Virus record (IMG/VR): IMGVR_UViG_3300025030_000041
Location: 182,116 to 246,115 of that record
DNA from: a virus
Length of the DNA: 64,000 bases
Direction: 5' to 3' (one strand)
Shown: piece after piece, positions 15,574 through 24,360 of the stretch
Layout of the letters: each line of letters opens with the position of its first letter
How positions within the stretch are numbered: position 1 is the stretch's first letter
Program-made: the position numbers and the translations under genes
Notes under the pieces: generated by a model
Databases searched by the model: none
Seen by the model: the letters and a program-made list of their open reading frames with translations, nothing else
Told to the model about the DNA's origin: nothing

Positions 15574-16970
15574 AAATTATTTTTAATTAAAAATTCTTGA
15601 AATATCTTCTCGTCACTCATAGAATATTCTTCAATCTCAATATCATTATATTTTCTAATTCCTCCATTATTATTTCGATAATGTAAAACTTTAGTAGAAG
15701 TATCCACATATACTGAATACCCTGCTAATTTCATTTTTAAACTAAAAAAAGTTTCTTCTCTATGCGATACTGGAGATAAATTTAATTCATAATTAATATT
15801 ATAGTCGTTTGTTCTAAACATAAATGATGAATATAAATGGTCCACTTCTTTTTTACCTCTATTAATATCTAGCCATTGTTCATTCATAGATGAAAATATA
15901 TCTTCTATTTTAGATGATATATCTACTTCATTTGTATTAATAGGTAAAGCTGGATCTACTACTAATGGACCAACTGCATAACAATTAAGAGTAGCTTCTA
16001 AAAAATTATATAAGTTTTCTAAAGTATTATAAGTTGCCAAACAGTCATCATCAATTCTGTAGTGGTATTTACAATTAATATTAGTTCTATTAGTTTCTAA
16101 TGCAAATTGATGTTTTTTAGATATATGGTCTATATCTGAATTTATAACAATAACATCAGTTCCTTTACTCTCTATACCTTTTAATATATTTTGTATAAGT
16201 AAAAACAATGGATTATTCTCCGAGTATTCTTCTATATCATTCCACATTAATAGTAATACTCTAGGAGTTTTAGTTTGATTTAAAATAGAAGTAAGAGTAA
16301 TTGGTAAAGTCGTAGTAGACCTATTACTAGTAATAACTTCAACTAAAACATCTATATTATGTTTTGATTTTCTTAAAAATGACTCCCTTTTATATTTAAT
16401 TAATTCATCATTAATTAATCTGTTAGATATTTCTTTTTCATCATCAATATACTCACAAACATTATTTTTAATAAAATTAAAATGATGTTTATTTGTTATT
16501 AACAAATCACAAAAATCCATGACGCCAAATTCAGGTATTGTATAATTATTAAATTCATAATTATAAAATACGTCTCTCTTAATTAAAGATGGAAATAAAT
16601 ACATAAAATTAACATTATGTATTTCCATCATATTTACGCCAACTCCTGAATTATCATATAAATTTAAATATAAATTCTCAATCCAATTATTATCATTAAT
16701 AATAACATTTTCATTTAAAAGAATAATATATTCGCCATTACTATTTGAAATTCCATAATTTATTAATTCAAAAATACAGTTAGTTTCTTTAATTAAAAAA
16801 TTAATAAGTCTATCAAATGTAGAATTATTAGTATATGTACAATTATTTATACATATAATTTCTATATCAAGAGCGTATGGTATTTTTTGTAAAAGAGATT
16901 CTAAATATTCTGTAGTTTTTAAAGAATCTAAAAAAGGAAGTATAATGGAGTATTTAAATTTATAAGTCAT
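15558..16970 (-). CDS. two-domain GT-A glycosyltransferase
   Basis: 470 residues. The first domain (about 5-190) starts F-K-Y-S-I-I-L-P-F and has the GT2-like E-I-I-C-I-N-N-C and G-I-S-N-S-N-G-E-Y-I-I-L-L-N-E-N pattern, with the usual Asp-x-Asp replaced by N-E-N, so it may be inactive. The second domain (about 205-465) begins V-E-V-I-T-S-N-R and carries Y-R-I-D-D-D-C near residue 310, a metal-binding DxD-type motif, and H-R-E-E-T-F-F-S-L-K near 400. No membrane segments. It could glycosylate virion proteins, cell surface or phage DNA; which one cannot be told. It overlaps the preceding gene by 11 bases and ends at the slippery tract. Confidence 0.75.
   Translation of the reverse strand: MTYKFKYSIILPFLDSLKTTEYLESLLQKIPYALDIEIICINNCTYTNNSTFDRLINFLIKETNCIFELINYGISNSNGEYIILLNENVIINDNNWIENLYLNLYDNSGVGVNMMEIHNVNFMYLFPSLIKRDVFYNYEFNNYTIPEFGVMDFCDLLITNKHHFNFIKNNVCEYIDDEKEISNRLINDELIKYKRESFLRKSKHNIDVLVEVITSNRSTTTLPITLTSILNQTKTPRVLLLMWNDIEEYSENNPLFLLIQNILKGIESKGTDVIVINSDIDHISKKHQFALETNRTNINCKYHYRIDDDCLATYNTLENLYNFLEATLNCYAVGPLVVDPALPINTNEVDISSKIEDIFSSMNEQWLDINRGKKEVDHLYSSFMFRTNDYNINYELNLSPVSHREETFFSLKMKLAGYSVYVDTSTKVLHYRNNNGGIRKYNDIEIEEYSMSDEKIFQEFLIKNNLLKKK
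15559..15573 (-). promoter_or_regulatory. candidate -1 ribosomal frameshift site
   Basis: On the minus strand TTA AAA AAA AAG TAA places A-AAA-AAG, the same heptamer used in bacterial dnaX, immediately before the stop codon. A -1 slip here continues directly into the V-I-S-V-V-C-N-G-G-L-G-D frame. No obvious stimulatory hairpin or Shine-Dalgarno element was noticed. Confidence 0.4.
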
Positions 16971-17301
16971 TTAAATCTATATTTCCAAAGTGTTTACCAG
17001 TATTTTTGCCAAGTTTTCCATCTTTAATTAATCTTAATTTAATAAAGTCTAGAGCTATACAATTTAGCCCAACTCCATTACCATCCGAGTAATGCGCATA
17101 TAAAAATTCTCCAATTTCAGTTTTATTTGATTTTAAAAGAATACGTATAGCTTCAGGCCGTGCTTTTTCTGTTATAGATGTATTAACAATACTTTGCAAA
17201 TGCGTTTTTAAAGTTTTGTTAATTACTAAACTATCTTTTTTTAAAGATTTCTCTAGATTTTTAAAAAATTCTTCAGTAGTATAGGGTTTTCGTCTTCTCA
17301 T
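16960..17301 (-). CDS. small basic hypothetical protein
   Basis: 113 residues, starting M-R-R-R-K-P-Y-T-T-E-E-F-F, with a helical first half (about 10-70) and a final G-K-L-G-K-N-T-G-K-H-F-G segment. No catalytic motif. It overlaps the glycosyltransferase start by 11 bases and follows the next small gene by five bases, so the three are probably co-translated. Family not recognised. Confidence 0.6.
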   Translation of the reverse strand: MRRRKPYTTEEFFKNLEKSLKKDSLVINKTLKTHLQSIVNTSITEKARPEAIRILLKSNKTEIGEFLYAHYSDGNGVGLNCIALDFIKLRLIKDGKLGKNTGKHFGNIDLNDL

Positions 17302-17306
17302 TAAAA

Positions 17307-17621
17307 TTAAATGTAATTAATTTCTAGTGTAGTTTTTCTTATTGTATTATTAGTACTTCCATAATGAGTAGGGTCTAGAGTTAGAACAACTTTATGCGAG
17401 TCATTAGATTTATTAAAAGTTGTTTTAAATGTAGAAAAATGGTTATATTTTTTAAAATATTTAATTTGATTTTCATTTAAGAAAAAATTAATTTCTGTTG
17501 GATTACCTATTCGGGTTTCTTTAAAAATTATATTACATTCACTAAAAATAGATAACATTAATTTTCTGCATTGAAAATCCACATCTTCATCTTTAGGTAA
17601 ATTAATTTGTTTAGTTTCCAT
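17307..17621 (-). CDS. small hypothetical protein
   Basis: 104 residues when started at the ATG at 17621 (M-E-T-K-Q-I-N-L-P-K-D-E-D); the longer open frame from 17648 would overlap the upstream S1-domain gene and adds only a Leu/Ile/Lys-rich extension, so the inner start is preferred. Beta-rich, with no domain recognised. Confidence 0.6.
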   Translation of the reverse strand: METKQINLPKDEDVDFQCRKLMLSIFSECNIIFKETRIGNPTEINFFLNENQIKYFKKYNHFSTFKTTFNKSNDSHKVVLTLDPTHYGSTNNTIRKTTLEINYI

Positions 17622-17631
17622 TATATTTTTT

Positions 17632-18702
17632 TTAATTAGTAAAATCAAATTCTATATGTTGGTCCATTATATTTACTGATTTAATTCTAATTTTGGAGAA
17701 TTCTCTATTTTTACGTATTTCAGCAGGATCCACTGTTATTGAAATTGGGGTATCTCCAGTTATTATATTAATAACATCACCATTTATAGTATAATTAAAG
17801 TTTTTATCTTGTAAAAGTAATCTTAAGTCATACCATTTAAGTAAGTTATTATTAGTATTTAGAGAATCCATAGTTAGGGTAATTCGGAGTTGTTTATCTT
17901 TTTTAACAATATCTTTAACATATACGTCAATCGTATCACCAATTTTATATGATTTTTTTATTTCATTATAATCAGTAAACTCACTTGAGTGTAATAATCC
18001 AGTATATGTTCCATCAAATTCAACAAACATACCAAAAGGATAAGGATTATTTGTCAAATGAGCTGTATATTTTTTAGTAATATCTAACTCATTTTTAATT
18101 TTGTAAGGTAAAGCCTTATTTAAATATTTTTTATATGATACTATAAATAGTTTATTATCTTTGTCATAGTTATCAACCATTACATAGTATTCACTATTAA
18201 GATGTTTTTTAAAATCTAAAATAACATTTGCTCCGGCTAAACTTCCTGGAACAAATACTTCATATATATCTTTATATAAAGCAAGGTAACCTCCATTAAC
18301 TAATGAAGTATATTTAACTTTAAAAAATTGATTATTTTTATTAAAATTAAATAATTCAGTATAATATAAGGCTTCTTGCGATTTTTTTTCTGACGCGAAA
18401 ACTTCATTAGCTTTAGATACCTTAATAACTGCTACTTTTAATGACGGTATATTGCCATCTTCAATTTCTTTAATATCAGTAGTTAAGTCTTTAAAACTAA
18501 CATAAACATTAGTCTTAGATTTTTTCTCATAAAGTTCTAAAGTTTTATCAGAAAAATTAATTTTACTAGGTATAACTTCAATAATTTGTCCAATATTGTA
18601 TTCTTTAGATGACTCTAAATATTCAGGATGTTCACTTAAATATTTAGCAAATTCATTTATAGGTTCAACTTCCGTTTCAAAATCCATTAATTGTGTATTC
18701 AT
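17632..18702 (-). CDS. S1-domain RNA-binding protein
   Basis: 356 residues. A clear S1/OB-fold domain lies at about 215-285: G-M-F-V-E-F-D-G-T-Y-T-G-L-L-H-S-S-E and I-G-D-T-I-D-V-Y-V-K-D-I-V, the pattern of ribosomal protein S1 repeats. A second, weaker S1-like block is at about 130-205 (Y-E-V-F-V-P-G-S-L-A-G). S1 repeats bind single-stranded RNA at the ribosome or in degradosomes, so the protein may act in translation or mRNA handling of phage transcripts. In hosts that do not use Shine-Dalgarno pairing, S1-type contacts are especially important for initiation; linking this gene to that is inference. Confidence 0.75.
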   Translation of the reverse strand: MNTQLMDFETEVEPINEFAKYLSEHPEYLESSKEYNIGQIIEVIPSKINFSDKTLELYEKKSKTNVYVSFKDLTTDIKEIEDGNIPSLKVAVIKVSKANEVFASEKKSQEALYYTELFNFNKNNQFFKVKYTSLVNGGYLALYKDIYEVFVPGSLAGANVILDFKKHLNSEYYVMVDNYDKDNKLFIVSYKKYLNKALPYKIKNELDITKKYTAHLTNNPYPFGMFVEFDGTYTGLLHSSEFTDYNEIKKSYKIGDTIDVYVKDIVKKDKQLRITLTMDSLNTNNNLLKWYDLRLLLQDKNFNYTINGDVINIITGDTPISITVDPAEIRKNREFSKIRIKSVNIMDQHIEFDFTN

Positions 18703-18795
18703 AAAAATTTATTTAAATAAGGTTAGTACTATTATTAATAATATGTGTTTTATATAAAAAAATATTAAATTGTTTTTAATTATTAAATTTTTATT

Positions 18796-21700
18796 TTAAA
18801 AGCCTGAACGTTGTTTAGTAGTATGTAAAAAGCTATCCATAAATAACATAAATATAAAATTGTCGAGACTTAGCCTTTCCCATGGTGGTAAGTCGTCATA
18901 TTCTAAAATTGGATGGAGTGTCTGTAGGGCTTTAGTATTTCCAGATGCAATTAAATATAAAGACGCTACGAATGGTATAGGTATGGCATTTTCTAATACT
19001 TTATACGCATCATTAAGAGCTTTAATATTAGTAAGATTAATTTGGTCATTTGCATTTTTTCCAAAAAGCATAAGTGGATTCTTTAAAAGACCTGTCATAA
19101 CATCCATTAAATTTATATCTTTAATTGATTTTAATGCCGGTATAGTATTAAACGGTGTTTCAAAAATAGCAGAAGACACTTCAATACTATCTTTAATAGT
19201 TTTTTTAAATAAAACCTTCATATCAGTTGGACTAAAATTTATAAAATCAGTATCAATACTTAAATGAAATGACTTTGTAATACTTTTAATAGAATCGTCC
19301 AATGATTTTTTTATTGGTTCTTTTAAGATATTCATATCAATTTTTATTCCTGCTTGTATTAAATCTAAATTAAAGCTTAATTCAAGAGTTTTATAAATAT
19401 TAATTAATGTATTTTTCATAATATTTATAATACTAAAGTCATAAAGGAAATCTGGCAAAAATTTATCAGGAACCGTTTTTTTAATTATTATTTTTAAACT
19501 GTCTTTCATTCTAGATGGAGATATAGATTCTAACGATAGTATTTCCTTAATATTTTCAGAAGTTAAAAGATTTAAGGTTGAGGCTATTAGTTGTTCAACT
19601 ATAATAATTATTTCCAGAGCCGCTCCTGGAATTTTTATATTAATAGGAGGTAATTCATCTTTACAATTAAAAGGATTGCCTATTGTAATTTCATTTAATT
19701 GTTGTATATTTAATAATGAAAATGCTAATTCTGGATTATTTTTTATTTTATCAAAACTCTTAGATAGAATCTTATTCCATTTATCTTTTATTTTAACTAA
19801 ATTCTCATCATTTATAGGTATATCAGGAATATCTCCTACTATATCAGAAATATCAAGTTTATCAATTTCATTTAAAATTTTAGTTTTTAAATTTCGTTTT
19901 TCTTTATTATCATCTTTATATTTATTAGTATTATAATCTTTAAATAAATCATTAATACTTTTTCCACTATTTTTTTTAGGGTATATTTTAGTTTTATCTT
20001 TAGGTAATTCAAGTGTTGGAAAATCAATATTATCTATGTATTCATAAAAATCTAGTTTTATTAAATTAATTTTTTCATCAATTGATAAGTCATTAAGGCT
20101 TTTTCCTAATTTATCTTTTAATTTATTAAAATTAGTCATTGGAGGCAATTGAATAGCATCAATTTTTTGGGCTAATTCACTATATATTTCTGCAGTAAAT
20201 TCGTCAAATGTTTGGTCTATTCCTATTTTTTTTAAAAAATCTAATTCAGGTTTTGAAATACCAAATAATTTTAGTTTGTCTAGACCGAAGTTTTTAAGTA
20301 TATTAAGTTTAGCTTGTAAAAAATCTTTAATATTAGATGAATCGTTAGGCTGACCGAATTCAGTAGATTCTCCTTTTAGTGTAATTAAAAATTTTTTGAC
20401 TCCACTTTTAGAAATATAAAAAACTAAAGGGCATGGTAGTATTCCACACTGTACTACAAATATTACAATTGTTCCTAAATTAGAAGAAATAACAGTTATT
20501 GGTATAAAAACTGGAGGAAGTTGTATTTTTTTAGGACCAGCCGGAGTTGGAACTACTAATCCATATGGCCAATATCTAAATGATGGAGCTTCTGGTATAG
20601 GGAGTAATCCTGCCATAGTTGCAATTTTAGCAAATTTTACCCAATAACACCACTTAGTTATATTTGGATTAGAAATACTTATACCGTTCTTTAAACTTTG
20701 TCTTCCTAAAGGATCAATACCAGCCCCTTCTGGTTCAGTAAGTTCGTCAAGACTACCCGTCTTTTTAGAACATTGTACAGAAGATAAATCATTTTTAAAA
20801 TTATTAATAACTGATATATTCTGTAATTGCTCTGATTCTAACTTATGTATTTCAGTAGTTAAATCTTTATAACCAGAGTTGTATGAATTGTATATATTAT
20901 GTATTGTATTAATAATAGAACTCAAATCGCTATTAATATTTAAGATAAGTTTAGGATTATTTAAATCAATTATTAAATCATCTTTAACTAATGTACTGCT
21001 AAATAAATCGCCGTATGCTAAAATATATTTTATCTGGGTAGTAGCTAATTCCTTTAGCATAAAAATTAATTTATCTAAACTAGGTTTAATTTTAGATTCT
21101 TTTATTTCATTAATTCTAATATTTAATTGGCTTTGTATAGTACTATTAAATTCTTGAAATTTCTTAAAATCTTTAATATAATAAGTTATTCCATTAATAT
21201 CAATCTTAACACTGTTTGAAATATCTATTCCAGATTGCTTAGATACTTCAATATCATTTTTTAATTCAATATCAATTTTAGATTGGTCTGATGTAAGACC
21301 TCTTTCGTCTAAAGAAAAGAAATTATTAATAGGGTCTTGAAAAAGATTATAATATTGTTCATATAAAATTCCTGAATATTTATACTCATCAGGAATTTGT
21401 TCTATTGTAAAATTTGTTAAATTAGTAATAAATGATTTTTTTTGTAAAATATTAAGTATATTTTCTTTTTTAATATTATCATCTAAATCAATTGATTGAT
21501 GTATAAAATCAAATAGTATTTTAAAATTTAAATCCTTTGTTATTTCTACATCTGTTGCATTAATAGTTAAATTACTTGCATAAGCATTTGAAAATATTGA
21601 AATATTAGATTCTAGAAAAGCTCCTGTAATAAGTTTATTTAATAATTCTTTTTTAGCTGCATCTTTATCAATAGCAGTGTCATCTATAATAAATTCAGTA

Positions 21701-22341
21701 TTTAAAATAGAGTCAAACTTTATTTTATTTTTTTCTCTATTTACTAAATACTCTAATTTAGTTTTTAATACATTCTTTTTTAAATTTAATGAATTTATTT
21801 CTTTTTGTATATTATCTGATAAAGTTTTATCAGTAGTAGAATATTTATCTCTTTCAAGAGTTTTATTATCTATAGTATTAGAAATATTTGTTATAGATGT
21901 TCTTATTACATTAATACTATCTAAATAGGTTTGTCTTTTTTGTAAAAGAAGATCTGCTTGGTTTTTTAATTCAAAATGGTATTGATATATCGGTTCATAT
22001 AAATCTTTATATTCTTTTAATTTAGATAAAGTAGCATCAACTATTAAATTTTTATTAATATTTGATGCAAGGTCTTTAGTTTTAGAATTAATATCCTTTA
22101 AACATAAGTCTAATTGACTCATATTATCTTGTAATTCTTTTTCTAAAGATTCACGAGTAGAGTCTTGTTTAGTAAATTCAGATTGTTCAATAGGTTCTTT
22201 TAATTCAGAAAAAGGTATACCATTAAGTTGGCATTCAGTTAAAGCTTTATTTAAAATATCATTAGATGCTAAAGTATTATCTTGTATTTTACAATGTTCT
22301 AAAAGTAGTTCCTGTAGAAGTTTATTTAATTCTTCATCCAT
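18796..22341 (-). CDS. 1181-residue virion structural protein
   Basis: The longest gene here. Residues 1-240 are helical with coiled-coil stretches (many L/I at heptad spacing, D-N-K-T-L-E-R-D-K), residues about 555-660 are a Pro/aromatic-rich hydrophobic region (W-C-Y-W-V-K-F-A-K-I, then P-P-V-F-I-P-I-T-V and C-G-I-L-P-C-P-L-V-F-Y), and the C-terminal 450 residues are again helical. The hydrophobic centre could be a membrane-contacting segment. The mix of coiled coil and hydrophobic core suggests a tape-measure, baseplate or other large tail protein, but the sequence does not identify it. It lies at the upstream end of the minus-strand structural run. Confidence 0.55.
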   Translation of the reverse strand: MDEELNKLLQELLLEHCKIQDNTLASNDILNKALTECQLNGIPFSELKEPIEQSEFTKQDSTRESLEKELQDNMSQLDLCLKDINSKTKDLASNINKNLIVDATLSKLKEYKDLYEPIYQYHFELKNQADLLLQKRQTYLDSINVIRTSITNISNTIDNKTLERDKYSTTDKTLSDNIQKEINSLNLKKNVLKTKLEYLVNREKNKIKFDSILNTEFIIDDTAIDKDAAKKELLNKLITGAFLESNISIFSNAYASNLTINATDVEITKDLNFKILFDFIHQSIDLDDNIKKENILNILQKKSFITNLTNFTIEQIPDEYKYSGILYEQYYNLFQDPINNFFSLDERGLTSDQSKIDIELKNDIEVSKQSGIDISNSVKIDINGITYYIKDFKKFQEFNSTIQSQLNIRINEIKESKIKPSLDKLIFMLKELATTQIKYILAYGDLFSSTLVKDDLIIDLNNPKLILNINSDLSSIINTIHNIYNSYNSGYKDLTTEIHKLESEQLQNISVINNFKNDLSSVQCSKKTGSLDELTEPEGAGIDPLGRQSLKNGISISNPNITKWCYWVKFAKIATMAGLLPIPEAPSFRYWPYGLVVPTPAGPKKIQLPPVFIPITVISSNLGTIVIFVVQCGILPCPLVFYISKSGVKKFLITLKGESTEFGQPNDSSNIKDFLQAKLNILKNFGLDKLKLFGISKPELDFLKKIGIDQTFDEFTAEIYSELAQKIDAIQLPPMTNFNKLKDKLGKSLNDLSIDEKINLIKLDFYEYIDNIDFPTLELPKDKTKIYPKKNSGKSINDLFKDYNTNKYKDDNKEKRNLKTKILNEIDKLDISDIVGDIPDIPINDENLVKIKDKWNKILSKSFDKIKNNPELAFSLLNIQQLNEITIGNPFNCKDELPPINIKIPGAALEIIIIVEQLIASTLNLLTSENIKEILSLESISPSRMKDSLKIIIKKTVPDKFLPDFLYDFSIINIMKNTLINIYKTLELSFNLDLIQAGIKIDMNILKEPIKKSLDDSIKSITKSFHLSIDTDFINFSPTDMKVLFKKTIKDSIEVSSAIFETPFNTIPALKSIKDINLMDVMTGLLKNPLMLFGKNANDQINLTNIKALNDAYKVLENAIPIPFVASLYLIASGNTKALQTLHPILEYDDLPPWERLSLDNFIFMLFMDSFLHTTKQRSGF

Positions 22342-22347
22342 TTACAT

Positions 22348-22599
22348 TTATTTATTTTTAAATAAAGATTTTAAAGATTTTTTACTAGAAATATTAAATT
22401 TTATTTTATCTTTAACTTCTTTTGTAAAAGAAACTTTTCCTGAATTTTTAATTAAAAAGTCTATATATTGGTAATCTATAATAATAATTTCTTCTATAGT
22501 TAAATTTTTATATTTACCAAAATATATTTTATCAGTTAATGATAAAAGGTATTTAGTTACAGTTTTATTAAAAATATGAGGAATTTCAATAGGTGTCAT
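22348..22599 (-). CDS. stand-alone ExoX C-terminal-like domain protein
   Basis: 83 residues. K-I-Y-F-G-K-Y-K-N-L-T-I-E-E-I-I-I-I-D-Y-Q-Y-I-D-F-L-I-K-N matches, in pattern, the small C-terminal domain of exodeoxyribonuclease X (F-G-K-Y-K-G-x-x-I-x-E-I-x-x-x-D-P-x-Y-L-x-W-L). The exonuclease catalytic domain is absent, so this is a binding or adaptor version. It is the first gene of the leftward transcription unit from the divergent control region. Confidence 0.65.
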   Translation of the reverse strand: MTPIEIPHIFNKTVTKYLLSLTDKIYFGKYKNLTIEEIIIIDYQYIDFLIKNSGKVSFTKEVKDKIKFNISSKKSLKSLFKNK

Positions 22600-22693
22600 T
22601 AAAAGTTTATTTTACTTTAAAATAAACATAGCTTACGCTTTTGAAGTGCTAATTTAAAACTTAAGTTCTAAATTTTAATTTATCTTTTATTTT

Positions 22694-22820
22694 TTTAATA
22701 TTAAAAATATATTCTTTAATCTTTAATTTTTATTTTTTAATATTAAAAGTATTTTTTAATTTATAATTTGTTTTTTTAGTTTTTTTAATTTTTGTTTTAA
22801 TATTAAAAATATATTCTTTA
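22694..22820. repeat. three AT-rich iteron-like repeats
   Basis: A 25-base sequence (TTTAATATTAAAAATATATT followed by CTTTA) occurs at 22694-22718 and exactly again at 22796-22820. A third, diverged copy lies between them at about 22736-22758. All three are in the same orientation. They contain the palindrome TAATATTA. Confidence 0.8.
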
Positions 22821-23089
22821 TTTTTTTAAGTATTATTTTTATAATTAGAAACTTAAGAGTTAATTAGACTTAGCAAGCACTCTATCACTTCTATTAAAAA
22901 AAATGAATTTGTTTTAGTTTTTTTCATCTTTTTCGAAAAAATATTTTTAAAATAAATAAAAAATAGTAAAAACAATATTTTAAAGTTAAGCAAATTTATA
23001 AGTCTGGAATTTTGACATGGTATGCAGTTTTATAAAAAATATTTCTTTCTAGGGTTGTCCTATAGTCTTTAGGATAAAAAAGTCAGTAA

Positions 23090-23118
23090 TTGAAGTAAAA
23101 TTCCATTAATTATTTTTG
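23090..23118 (+). promoter_or_regulatory. Bacteroidetes-type promoter for the gp32-like gene
   Basis: TTG at 23090-23092, an 18-base spacer, then TATTTTTG at 23111-23118, which fits the Bacteroidetes primary sigma consensus TTG / TAnnTTTG. The ATG is 87 bases downstream and is preceded by an A-rich leader without a Shine-Dalgarno motif. Confidence 0.6.
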
Positions 23119-23204
23119 TTTAATTTTAAAACATTTTTATCAATTTGTTATATTAATTGATGATAATTAAAAACATTGTTTAACTTTAAAAAAACTAAAA
23201 CAAA

Positions 23205-24224
23205 ATGGAAGATTACAAAAAATTATTTAATTTGAACAGCAATCAGTTCAGTGAAAAAAAGAAAGATGACCGTAAAGTAGATGAAAATCTTTATTCTCCA
23301 GAACCAGAGCAGTCAGTAGACAAAAAAGTGTATAAATCAGTTATACGGTTTATACCATTTTATGCAGATCCTGATAAAAGTAAATTTCAGAAGGACATCT
23401 GTATTATGAAAAACTCAATTTCTAATGAAAGACTAATTATTGAAGACCCATCTGCATTTGGTCAGTTTAGTTTAACTCTTAAATATGATATTATACTTAA
23501 GAAATTAGCAAAAGATGATGCAAATTTAGTAAATGAATTAAGACAGAATTTTTCTCGTTTTTCTAAGTTTTTCTCATTAGTACAAATAGTAAAGGACCCA
23601 AATCGTCCAGATTTAGAAGGAAAAATTAAAGTATTTAATTTTGGTTTTAATATTAATAAATTAATTGAAACTGAAATTAATCCAGCAACAGACGGATTAT
23701 TAGATACCGTAAGTGTAAATCCATATGATTTATTAAAAGGTAAAGATTTTCTTTTGGTAGTTTCTAAAAAAGGAAAATACAATAATTATGATGGTAGTAA
23801 ATTTATTAATGAATTAACTCCGTTTAAGTTTAATGGTAATCCTACTGAAATGTCTGAAAAAGGTATGAAAGATGTATTTTCATATTTAAAAGATAATTCA
23901 CCAAACTTAATGGAGTATTACCCTAAACAACTTGAAGAAGGTATGGACCAAAAGACTAGAGAATTTTTAGAATCAATTATACCATATCAAAAAATTAAAG
24001 ACGAAGTATTTTCATCTTCTTTTAAGAAAGGAAATGATAATTTAGCGGCAGTACCTTCAGAATCTAAAAAAGAAGTAGTCACTGCTACAGAATTAGGAAA
24101 TTCAATTAAAAAAGAAAATGAAAGTCTTTCTGAAAAAACAAAAACTAAAAAAGAAAAAGAACCAGTTGTTGAAGCTGATGAGCCTTCTGAAAATAGTTAT
24201 AAAGACTTATTAGATTCGCTCTAA
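23205..24224 (+). CDS. single-stranded DNA-binding protein, T4 gp32-like
   Basis: 339 residues. The core (about 45-200) contains I-R-F-I-P-F-Y-A-D-P and E-D-P-S-A-F-G-Q, followed by L-R-x-x-F-S-R-F-S-K-F-F-S-L-V-Q-I-V-K-D-P and G-K-I-K-V-F-N-F-G-F; this is the gp32/OB-fold layout for coating single-stranded DNA during replication and recombination. The T4 zinc-binding cysteines are missing. The C-terminus (from about 275) is charged and ends E-A-D-E-P-S-E-N-S-Y-K-D-L-L-D-S-L, an acidic tail used in T4 to recruit partner proteins. It has its own promoter and terminator, fitting strong expression. Confidence 0.8.
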   Translation: MEDYKKLFNLNSNQFSEKKKDDRKVDENLYSPEPEQSVDKKVYKSVIRFIPFYADPDKSKFQKDICIMKNSISNERLIIEDPSAFGQFSLTLKYDIILKKLAKDDANLVNELRQNFSRFSKFFSLVQIVKDPNRPDLEGKIKVFNFGFNINKLIETEINPATDGLLDTVSVNPYDLLKGKDFLLVVSKKGKYNNYDGSKFINELTPFKFNGNPTEMSEKGMKDVFSYLKDNSPNLMEYYPKQLEEGMDQKTREFLESIIPYQKIKDEVFSSSFKKGNDNLAAVPSESKKEVVTATELGNSIKKENESLSEKTKTKKEKEPVVEADEPSENSYKDLLDSL

Positions 24225-24241
24225 GATAATTAGAATTGTAT

Positions 24242-24288
24242 AAAGCCTAATACATATTAAATATATTCTATAATATTTATTAGGCTTT
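24242..24288 (+). terminator. terminator after the gp32-like gene
   Basis: AAAGCCTAATA (24242-24252) pairs perfectly with TATTAGGCTTT (24278-24288). The loop is 25 bases and the T tract after it is short, so efficiency is uncertain. Confidence 0.7.
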
Positions 24289-24344
24289 TATTAGTGAAAG
24301 GTCGCGGAATAAAATAAAAAAGTTTCGCCCTATTTAAAAGTAGG

Positions 24345-24356
24345 ATAAATAAATAA
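24345..24356 (+). promoter_or_regulatory. candidate late promoter motif
   Basis: ATAAATAAATAA ends four bases before the ATG of the gene at 24361. It resembles the T4 late promoter TATAAATA and is one of many such motifs just upstream of genes here. The very short distance to the ATG would give an almost leaderless transcript. Confidence 0.4.
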
Positions 24357-24360
24357 CAAT

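Larger units (their letters stand above)
22600..23204. other. divergent intergenic control region
   Basis: 605 bases between the leftward structural cluster and the rightward gp32-like gene. No credible gene was found. It is extremely T- and A-rich and holds the three related 25-bp repeats (22694-22820), a short hairpin TCCTA-TAGTCTT-TAGGA near 23058-23074, and a Bacteroidetes-type promoter for the plus strand. A replication origin is possible from composition alone. Confidence 0.6.

Noticed and set aside
18860-21928. Several plus-strand frames over the 1181-residue gene
   Set aside because: All are shadows of the long minus-strand gene; the long frame is continuous and fits neighbours.
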